From NCBI GenBank assembly GCA_020850375.1, contig JADZET010000235.1, positions 1-7,132 on the forward strand: a stretch of DNA of 7,132 nt, written 5' to 3'. Made by a program: the position numbers and the translations under genes. The stretch comes from Phycisphaeraceae bacterium (lineage in GTDB: Bacteria > Planctomycetota > Phycisphaerae > Phycisphaerales > Phycisphaeraceae). The notes under the pieces were generated by a model, which saw nothing but the letters and a program-made list of their open reading frames with translations, searched no databases and was not told where the DNA came from. Position 1 is the stretch's first letter. The number at the start of each line of letters is the position of its first letter. Shown piece after piece: positions 1 to 5,714 of this stretch.

Positions 1-510
1 AAGCTCATCCGCCAGATCAGCTTCGTCCCCGAGCTGACCCGCGCCGACCAGCTGCTCATCCAGTTCCGCAAACGCGGCACGACCATCGCCATCGCCGTCG
101 ACGAGTACGGCGGCACGGCCGGACTGATCACCCTCGAGGACGTGGTCGAGGAACTCATCGGCGACCTCTTCAGCCCCTACGACTCCGAGGGCCCCCCGCA
201 GGTCGTCGCCCTGGCGCCCGGCCAGTGGCGCGTCAGCGCCGACCTGCCCATCCACGAGTGGGCCCAGACCTTCGCCCCCCTGCACCCCCGCGGCGACGCC
301 GTGACGCTCGGCGGCCTGGTCATGGACCGCCTCGGCCGCGTCCCCCGCGTCGGCGACCGCGTCGAGGCCGGCAACCTCATCATCGAGGTCGAGGCCATGG
401 ACCGCTGGCGCATCGCGTCGCTCCGTCTGACCCTCGCCACACCCCCGCCCTCGGAAGGGGTGGAGGGTGATCCGGCACGAACAACGCGATCCCGGGAGGC
501 CTCCCCATGA
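1..510 (+). CDS. CNNM/CorC-type (HlyC/CorC family) membrane protein, C-terminal part only (5' end outside window)
   Basis: The open frame enters from base 1 and gives 169 visible residues before TGA at 508-510. Visible residues 1-57 are the end of a CBS domain pair. They carry the family hallmark D-E-Y-G-G-T-A-G (34-41) followed by L-E-D-V-V-E-E-L-I-G (45-54). Residues of about 60-147 match the CorC_HlyC transporter-associated domain: a strand ending in W-R-V-S-A-D-L-P-I, then T-L-G-G-L-V-M-D-R-L-G-R-V-P and G-D-R-V. The last 20 or so residues are a charged, proline-containing tail. In this family an N-terminal DUF21/CNNM membrane domain moves or senses Mg2+/Co2+ and the cytosolic CBS pair binds adenine nucleotides. 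That N-terminal half lies outside the window, so a soluble CorC-like form lacking it cannot be excluded. The gene overlaps the next one by ATGA, and the next gene is a paralogue, so the two are probably co-translated. An ATG-free internal start at 142 would cut into the CBS domain and is not used. Confidence 0.9.
   Translation, partial: KLIRQISFVPELTRADQLLIQFRKRGTTIAIAVDEYGGTAGLITLEDVVEELIGDLFSPYDSEGPPQVVALAPGQWRVSADLPIHEWAQTFAPLHPRGDAVTLGGLVMDRLGRVPRVGDRVEAGNLIIEVEAMDRWRIASLRLTLATPPPSEGVEGDPARTTRSREASP
494..499 (+). promoter_or_regulatory. Shine-Dalgarno for the second CNNM gene
   Basis: GGGAGG lies 7 bases upstream of ATG 507, inside the last codons of the preceding gene. It supports ATG 507 as the start. 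It also supports coupled translation through the ATGA overlap at 507-510. Confidence 0.75.
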
Positions 511-1505
511 CCTTCCTGGGCCAGGACACATTCACCACCGCCCTGATGCTCACCGGCTTCGCCCTGTCGGCGCTCTTCTCGGGCATGGAGATGGGCATCT
601 ACTCCCTCAACCGTGTGCGCCTCGAGATCCTCGCCGACCAGGCCAGCTACTCCGCCGCCCTGCTCCGCCGGCTCACGCGCGACCCCGTCACGCTCCTCTC
701 GACGCTCCTGATCGGCAACAACATCGCCAACTACCTCGGCACCCTCGGCCTGGCCCTCTTGCTCGAGCACCGCGGCTTCGCCGACTGGCAGGTCATTCTC
801 CTGAACGTCGCCATCGTCACGCCGATCCTCTTTGTCTTCTGCGAGACCCTGCCCAAGGACCTCTTCGCCGCCTACAGCGACCGCCTGACCTACCGCCTGG
901 CCCCCGCCGTCGAGGCCGTGCGACGCCTCCTGACCTGGACGGGCCTGCTGCCGATCGTCATGGGCTTCACCCGGATGGTCGAGAAACTCCTGCCCGGCTC
1001 CCGCCACCACGCCGGCCTGCACCCCCGCCGGCACATGCAACTGCTCGTCAGCGAGGGCGTCGGCCGAGGGCTGCTCAGCGATGAACAATCCGTCCTGGTC
1101 GAGCGCGTCCTGGCCCTGAACGACCTGCGCGTCGTCGACGAGTCCGTGCCCTGGTCCAAGGTCGTCTGCGTCAGGCTCAGCGACCCGCCGGCCGCGCTCT
1201 TTCGGCTCGCCGACCGTACGAGCCTCTCCCGCTTCCCCGTCCTGGACGACCAAGGCCGCGTCGCCGGCGTGGTGAGCCTCTACGACGCCCTCCAACACGA
1301 CCCCGCCTCCTGCCCGCCCATCGCCCAGCTCACGCGCCCGGCCGTCACCGTCGACCCCCAGATGCCCCTGCGGGCGGCCCTGCGGCTCTTCCAGAAGCAG
1401 CGTCTGGACCTGGCCATCGTCGCCGGCCGCGAGGGCGCCCCGTGCGGCCTGATCACCGTCAAGGACCTCGTCGAGCCGATCACGGGCGAACTCGTCGCCT
1501 GGTAG
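507..1505 (+). CDS. CNNM (DUF21) domain protein with diverged CBS pair and no CorC_HlyC domain
   Basis: This complete 332-residue protein is probably an inner-membrane divalent cation transporter or sensor of the CNNM/CorC family. Hydrophobic segments at about 10-28, 61-86, 97-118 and 135-155 form the DUF21 membrane domain. It keeps the typical motifs: S-G-M-E (25-28) followed by S-L-N, G-N-N-I-A-N (70-75) and F-C-E-T-L-P-K (111-117). Residues of about 205-330 look like a CBS pair, with S-R-F-P-V-L-D-D (241-248) and G-L-I-T-V-K-D-L (314-321). Two things are odd. The usual D-E-Y-G-G stretch of the second CBS domain is replaced by G-R-E-G-A-P (307-312), although the preceding gene keeps it. The protein also ends right after the CBS pair, so the C-terminal CorC_HlyC domain is absent. 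The start at ATG 507 has a strong Shine-Dalgarno and overlaps the upstream stop. Family assignment is secure; ion specificity cannot be read from sequence. Confidence 0.9.
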   Translation: MTFLGQDTFTTALMLTGFALSALFSGMEMGIYSLNRVRLEILADQASYSAALLRRLTRDPVTLLSTLLIGNNIANYLGTLGLALLLEHRGFADWQVILLNVAIVTPILFVFCETLPKDLFAAYSDRLTYRLAPAVEAVRRLLTWTGLLPIVMGFTRMVEKLLPGSRHHAGLHPRRHMQLLVSEGVGRGLLSDEQSVLVERVLALNDLRVVDESVPWSKVVCVRLSDPPAALFRLADRTSLSRFPVLDDQGRVAGVVSLYDALQHDPASCPPIAQLTRPAVTVDPQMPLRAALRLFQKQRLDLAIVAGREGAPCGLITVKDLVEPITGELVAW

Positions 1506-1531
1506 CCGTCGCCCGCCTCCGTGAGCCCGTC

Positions 1532-2173
1532 ATGCGCTGGTCCCCCGCCGACATCGCCGACGCCGTGGCCGCGGGCCTGGTCCTGCGCGCCGCCGACGAC
1601 GACGATGAGCAAGCCGTCTACGGCTTCGACGCCCTCGATGAACTGGGCCTGCACACAATCCTCCGTCACGCCCTGGAGGAAGCCGGCTACGGCGTCCACC
1701 CCGAGCAACGCTACCCCGAGCAGCGCCTCCGCCCCCGTCGCTCCGAGGGCAAGCGATGCGACATGGTCCTGACGCCCGATGGACTTCCCCTGCGCGATCC
1801 CCTGGTCGCAGGCACGCTCTTCGATCAGCAGCCCGCCGTCGACGCCGACCTGGCCTACTGGCTCGAGGTCAAGACCGTCGCCCAGCACCAGACCGACGGC
1901 CCCTTCGCACGCTACAGCGCCGAGCTGCTCCAGCCCGTCACGCAGGACGTCAAGAAGATCTGGTCCGACCCGGTTATCCGCCACGGCGGTCTGCTGCTGG
2001 TCCTCTTCACCGAGACCCAGCGGATCGCCGAGCACGACATCCTCGCCTGGCACGAGCGCTGTCTTGAGAAGGGCTATCCCGTCGCCGCCCCCGCCCTGCG
2101 CGGCCTGCCGATCACCGACCGCATCGGCAACGCCTGGTGCGCCGCCGCGCTGTTCCCCATCCGCAACGCCTGA
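1532..2173 (+). CDS. Uncharacterised protein with a PD-(D/E)XK nuclease-like core
   Basis: This is a 213-residue soluble protein with no signal peptide or membrane segment, and I do not recognise a named family. Its layout fits the PD-(D/E)XK (restriction-endonuclease-like) fold. A helix carries an acidic residue (E37, then L-G-L-H-T-I-L around 38-44). A strand-like stretch with aromatic and Glu residues follows (Y-P-E-Q-R near 61-65). Then come an aspartate in C-D-M-V-L (D77) and a strand with E-V-K (E112 to K114). Downstream is a helix with Q-D-V-K-K-I-W (about 145-150) and a strand G-G-L-L-L-V-L-F. This is inference from spacing and motif only, and such a fold need not be catalytically active. 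I chose ATG 1532 because the longer GTG 1442 form would run 30 codons back over the preceding gene. The ribosome site is weak (GTGAG about 6 bases upstream). It lies 26 bases after the CNNM gene, so co-transcription is likely, but a functional link is not evident. Confidence 0.8.
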   Translation: MRWSPADIADAVAAGLVLRAADDDDEQAVYGFDALDELGLHTILRHALEEAGYGVHPEQRYPEQRLRPRRSEGKRCDMVLTPDGLPLRDPLVAGTLFDQQPAVDADLAYWLEVKTVAQHQTDGPFARYSAELLQPVTQDVKKIWSDPVIRHGGLLLVLFTETQRIAEHDILAWHERCLEKGYPVAAPALRGLPITDRIGNAWCAAALFPIRNA

Positions 2174-2193
2174 TCACCCGGACTGTCCGCGTC

Positions 2194-4179
2194 CTACGGC
2201 GTCGCCGTGCTCGCCTGCGGCGTCGACCACAGCAGCTCGTCGTTGCGATAGACCTCGCGCTGCGGGTCGCCCGCGTCCGAGCGGATCGACCGCTCGGCCA
2301 ACCGCTGCGTCCGCAGGTCCAGCAGCAGCGCCTCGGTGTCGCCGCCCGCGCCCGACGGCGCGGTCAGGTCCACCAGCACCATCCCCAGGCCGAAGTCGAT
2401 CTGCGCGTCGCTGTCGCCGACCTTCTTCGTCCTCGCCCCGCCGATCACGTCGCCCGGGTGGATGTTGTCGAACGTGTAGGCCCGCCACACCCCGTCGTAG
2501 AGCTTGTACACCTCGACGTTGGCCGTCTGCACCTCGGCCGACCCCCCGACGAGGAAGAACATGTGCTCGGGCTCGACCTGCACCGGCTCGGACCACGCGC
2601 TCGGCTCCGAGGCCAGGCCCAGGTCCTCGGCCTGCGGCTTCTGCTCGGGCGCCAGGTTCTGCTGCCGGCTGAACAGCGGGTTGAGCATCCTGGCCGTCAC
2701 CCGGTAGCGATAGGTCCGCCCGGGCTGCACGGTCAGGTCGTTGACGTAGAACTCCTGCTGCTTGGGCAGGGGCGCGTCGGGATTGGTCACGCGTCGCGGC
2801 CGGGGCGTCGGCGTCGTGGGGGATGGCGTGGGCGCCACCGTGCCGTCGGGCGACGCACCGCCGAAGAACCGACGGCGGGCCTCCTCCAGGGCCTGCTCTT
2901 CCGTCAGCGGAATGTCCGAGACGCCCGGCGAACCACCCGAGCCGCCGGCCGTCTCCTCGGCCCTGGAGACCTGTTCACCCCGTCGGGCCGCGGCGAGCAT
3001 GTCGTCGCGTTCCTGGGTCTTCTGTTGGAGCAACTGCCGCACCTCCGCCAGCTGCTCGGCCGGCGTCTGACGGGTACGCTGCGTCGGCTGCCGGCCCGTC
3101 TGACCTGACGAACTGTTCGCGTTGAGCCCCTGCGCGATGGGGTCAATCGTCGGCGGGGGCGCGGCCTGGGTTGGCTGCGCGGTCCGGGTGCCGCCGTCGG
3201 ACTGCTGATCGATCCGCCGCTGCAACGCCGCCGCCTGTCGCGTCAGTCGCTCGATCTCCTTGTTCAGTTGCGACAGCCTCGCCGCGTCCTCGCTGCTGAA
3301 CACCGCCCCCGGCGACAGCGGCGAGACCCACGGCGGCCCGCCGTCGAGCAGCAGAAACTCCGGCCGCAGCACGTCCTCCTGCGACCGACGCACCTGCTGA
3401 ATCAGTGTGGACGCGTCGATCCCCGGCCCCTGCGCCACGCCCCGGAAGGTCACCTGCCCCGGCATCGGCGTGATCGCCATCGTCGGGCCCCACCGCCCCG
3501 TGGCCGGATCAAGCTCCTGACGCTCGAGCATCACGTCCACGACGTACAGCGCGTTGCGCTGCCAGCTCACCGGGATCTGCCGGCCGCTCGACACCGACTT
3601 GAGCAACGCCTCCCAGGCCTCGAGGTCGATCTTCCCCGCCACCGTCACGTAACGGAAGTCCCGCGGACGCTGGTCGCCGACGAGCGCCACGACCTGCGCC
3701 AGCCGGTCCGGGTCCATCGACTCGCTGAGCACCCCGTGCGCCGCCCGCGTCGCCAGTTCCTTGGGCGCCGGCGGCGTGGGCACCTCGTACATCGACAGCG
3801 GCGAGTTGTCCAGCCGGAACTCGCTGAGCGCCAGCCCCGGCTCCGACAGCGGGACCTCGAACCTTCTCCCCGAGCCGGCGATCGGCTCACTGAGCTTGCG
3901 CACGAAGGCGGCGCTGTCGTCGGCCACCTTGAACTCCGCCAGCTCCGCCGGCACCGTGTCCGACCCGAGCCTGAGCTCGAGCTGCCTGGCGGCGCGCGTC
4001 ACCCGCTCGGCCACCTCCGACGGCGAGACCTCCTCGGTCGACCGGCCGGCCGAGATCTGGGCGCTGTAGGGCTGGCCCAGCGAGAACTTCCAGATCAGCA
4101 GCCCCGCCACGACCACCGCCGCGGCGAGCACGATCTTGTCCACGTACTTCGTCAGCAGGTCCAGGTATCGCTTCATCAT
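2194..4179 (-). CDS. Large bitopic protein with coiled coil and fibronectin-III-like C-terminal domain, in the PilP/GspC position
   Basis: This 661-residue protein is not assignable to a named family by eye. A short cytosolic start (M-M-K-R-Y-L) leads into one membrane helix at about 16-31 with no cleavage site, so the rest should be periplasmic. Residues 40-290 form a mixed domain that includes Y-V-T-V-A-G-K-I-D-L (177-186). Residues of about 297-326 and 373-402 are heptad-like and charged, consistent with coiled coil. They are separated by a Gln/Thr/Ser/Pro-rich stretch, and a Pro/Thr-rich linker covers about 446-472. From about 479, L-T-V-Q-P-G-R-T-Y-R-Y-R-V and a later W-S-E-P-V look like a fibronectin-III-type beta sandwich, followed by a beta-rich tail. 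Being third behind PilM-PilN and a PilO-like gene, it occupies the PilP (or GspC) slot, but I see no PilP sequence signature and no lipobox. The start could be either of two adjacent ATGs (4179 or 4176); a GGGAG precedes them by 5 or 8 bases. The frame stays open back to 4338, but that extension overlaps the upstream gene and is rejected. Confidence 0.82.
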   Translation of the reverse strand: MMKRYLDLLTKYVDKIVLAAAVVVAGLLIWKFSLGQPYSAQISAGRSTEEVSPSEVAERVTRAARQLELRLGSDTVPAELAEFKVADDSAAFVRKLSEPIAGSGRRFEVPLSEPGLALSEFRLDNSPLSMYEVPTPPAPKELATRAAHGVLSESMDPDRLAQVVALVGDQRPRDFRYVTVAGKIDLEAWEALLKSVSSGRQIPVSWQRNALYVVDVMLERQELDPATGRWGPTMAITPMPGQVTFRGVAQGPGIDASTLIQQVRRSQEDVLRPEFLLLDGGPPWVSPLSPGAVFSSEDAARLSQLNKEIERLTRQAAALQRRIDQQSDGGTRTAQPTQAAPPPTIDPIAQGLNANSSSGQTGRQPTQRTRQTPAEQLAEVRQLLQQKTQERDDMLAAARRGEQVSRAEETAGGSGGSPGVSDIPLTEEQALEEARRRFFGGASPDGTVAPTPSPTTPTPRPRRVTNPDAPLPKQQEFYVNDLTVQPGRTYRYRVTARMLNPLFSRQQNLAPEQKPQAEDLGLASEPSAWSEPVQVEPEHMFFLVGGSAEVQTANVEVYKLYDGVWRAYTFDNIHPGDVIGGARTKKVGDSDAQIDFGLGMVLVDLTAPSGAGGDTEALLLDLRTQRLAERSIRSDAGDPQREVYRNDELLWSTPQASTATP

Positions 4180-4184
4180 CGCAA

Positions 4185-4189
4185 CTCCC
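4185..4189 (-). promoter_or_regulatory. Shine-Dalgarno for the fibronectin-III-like gene
   Basis: GGGAG on the minus strand sits 5 bases before the first and 8 bases before the second of two adjacent ATG codons. It decides against the long upstream frame that would start at 4338. Confidence 0.6.
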
Positions 4190-4192
4190 AGC

Positions 4193-4211
4193 GCCGGGCC
4201 CGAGGCCCGGC
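4193..4211 (-). repeat. Perfect inverted repeat (8-bp stem, 3-base loop) between two pilus-type genes
   Basis: GCCGGGCC and GGCCCGGC are exact reverse complements flanking a 3-base loop. The repeat lies inside the 56-base gap between the PilO-like gene (stop at 4236) and the next gene (start at 4179). No T-run follows on the minus strand, so it is not a classic intrinsic terminator. Its downstream edge is 3 bases from the Shine-Dalgarno. An RNA hairpin here could shape translation initiation or protect an mRNA end; that role is inferred. Confidence 0.55.
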
Positions 4212-4235
4212 CGCGGATCTCGGCCCACGGACGCC

Positions 4236-5714
4236 CTAGTTCATCTCCTCGCCCTCGGTCGAGCTCTCGGGCAACGGCACACCCACCGCCAGCTTGATCA
4301 CCCGAGGCATCAGCGGCGCCGTCCAGGCCCGCAGCCACACCGTCTCGATCGACATCGTCAGCTGCACCACGTCGTCCGGCCCGTACACGTAGCCCTGAAG
4401 CAGGTCCTGGTACTCGTCCACGTCCTGCGTCGTCAGCTGCAGCACCGTGATGAAGTTCACCTTCGACAGCGCGTCGATGAACTGCGGGATCCGCGTCGAG
4501 TCGATCACCACCGTCACCCGGGCGTGCCAGACGTCGAACACCTCGTTGCTCGACCGCCCCGTCGGCGACACGCTGTAGTCCACGCTCGCGAGCTGGACGG
4601 GGGGTGTCGGGTCGGCCTCCTCGCCCTGCGGCGGACCCGCGACCGGGGCCTGCGACACCGACGGCCCGTCCATCTCAGGCGGACGCATCGCCGCCCGCAA
4701 CGCCGCCGACTGGGCATCAAACGCCGACTCCGCGGCCATGGACGACATGATCGACGCCCGCCGGCCCGTCCCGCTGCCCTGCGTCAGGAACGTCCCGCCG
4801 TTGTCGATCCCCACGTAACCCGGCCCGACCACCTCGATCGACACCAGACGCTTGACCGGCCCGGTCGTCACGTCCTGCGTCGGATCGTCGACGTGGTTGA
4901 CGCGACCGATCGCCTCGAGGATGTCCTGCTGCACCCACAGAGACATCTGCGAGTTCCAGATCTCCGACAGCTTCGGCTGCTTGGCGTCGTAGGCCCAGGC
5001 GGCGACGTCCAGCGGCCACGTCGACGGGTCACGGCTGGCGTAAAGGTGAATCCCACGCGCCCGCCGCGTCAGGAACTCCTTGATCCGCTGCGTCCGCCTG
5101 GCGGCCATCTCACGCTGCTCGGCCAGCGACAGGTCCGTCACCCTCCGCGGCGAGATCTCGGCGCTGATCTCCTGGTCGACCTTGCCCAGCTCCTCGGCGA
5201 TCTCCGCCGGCGTCGGCGGGCTGCCGGCGTTGAGGTGCGGAAGCCCGAACGTGTTGGGCTGATCGCTGAGCATCGCCGCCATCATCTCGCGGTACCGCTC
5301 GCGGGCCGTGTAGGGCAGGTCCGGCCGGGCCGGCTGCGGGAACAGCCCGTCGAGCATCGGCCGGTGCGACCCGCGGTTGAAGGCCACCGCCTGGTCGATC
5401 ACCACCTGGCTCTCCTTCTGCATCCGCTGCTGCACCCACTCGAGCTTCTCGATCGCCGGCTGGTTGACCACCATCCGCACCGACTGCGGCTCGCCCGCCG
5501 CCTCGGGCGCCGGGATCTGCACCGACGCGTCGGCGTACTGGTTGATCTCCGACAGCTTGGCGTTGGCCTGACGGCTCATGTCCCCCCTGAACTGGCTGCC
5601 CGGCATCCACACGACGAACACCCACACCGCCAGCGACGCGACGATCACCCCCGCCGAGCCGACGGTCATGGGGTTGGCCTTGGCCCATTCCAGCAAGCGT
5701 TTGACGTGGTTCAT
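4236..5714 (-). CDS. PilO/GspM-position bitopic inner-membrane protein
   Basis: This is a complete protein of 492 residues. A basic N-terminus (M-N-H-V-K-R) precedes one membrane helix at about 17-37, and the remaining 455 residues should be periplasmic. They include helical, charged stretches (about 40-115 and 165-220), a segment P-V-K-R-L-V-S-I-E-V (286-295) and a disordered Pro/Ser/Ala-rich linker (about 340-375). The C-terminal domain at about 391-470 has strand-helix-strand character: V-T-V-V-I-D-S-T-R-I-P (400-410), a helix, F-I-T-V-L-Q-L (421-427), then L-T-M-S-I-E-T-V-W-L-R (452-462). This fits the ferredoxin-like fold of PilO/GspM, and the gene sits directly behind PilM-PilN as pilO does. 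Sequence identity to classical PilO is not obvious, and at 492 residues it is more than twice the roughly 200 usual for PilO, so the homology is an inference. Its ATG overlaps the upstream TGA as ATGA, with GGAGG 7 bases before it, which implies coupled translation and fixed stoichiometry. Confidence 0.85.
   Translation of the reverse strand: MNHVKRLLEWAKANPMTVGSAGVIVASLAVWVFVVWMPGSQFRGDMSRQANAKLSEINQYADASVQIPAPEAAGEPQSVRMVVNQPAIEKLEWVQQRMQKESQVVIDQAVAFNRGSHRPMLDGLFPQPARPDLPYTARERYREMMAAMLSDQPNTFGLPHLNAGSPPTPAEIAEELGKVDQEISAEISPRRVTDLSLAEQREMAARRTQRIKEFLTRRARGIHLYASRDPSTWPLDVAAWAYDAKQPKLSEIWNSQMSLWVQQDILEAIGRVNHVDDPTQDVTTGPVKRLVSIEVVGPGYVGIDNGGTFLTQGSGTGRRASIMSSMAAESAFDAQSAALRAAMRPPEMDGPSVSQAPVAGPPQGEEADPTPPVQLASVDYSVSPTGRSSNEVFDVWHARVTVVIDSTRIPQFIDALSKVNFITVLQLTTQDVDEYQDLLQGYVYGPDDVVQLTMSIETVWLRAWTAPLMPRVIKLAVGVPLPESSTEGEEMN

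Noticed and set aside
177..1298. Long minus-strand open frame of 373 codons opposite the two CNNM genes
   Set aside because: It is low in hydrophobic patterning, rich in Gly/Ala/Asp/Glu/Arg and lies antisense to two well-recognised genes. It is a shadow caused by GC-rich codon bias.
1442..1531. GTG 1442 start for the nuclease-like protein
   Set aside because: The added 30 residues are Arg-rich, overlap the end of the CNNM gene in another frame and have no ribosome site.
1280..2053. Minus-strand open frame of 257 codons opposite the nuclease-like gene
   Set aside because: It starts over the CNNM gene and has no recognisable domain. The plus strand carries the coherent motifs (D77, E112-x-K114) and the better operon fit.
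2179..2189. Possible bidirectional terminator between the convergent genes
   Set aside because: At most a 4-bp stem with a 3-base loop and no T-run on either strand; too weak to call.
3268..4239. Plus-strand open frame of 323 codons opposite the fibronectin-III-like gene
   Set aside because: Extremely Arg/Pro/His-rich translation without a plausible fold; an antisense shadow.
4180..4338. Extended N-terminus of the fibronectin-III-like protein starting at 4338
   Set aside because: It would overlap the upstream gene by about 100 bases and place a soluble Gly/Arg-rich stretch before a normal membrane anchor. The ATG pair at 4174-4179 has a Shine-Dalgarno.
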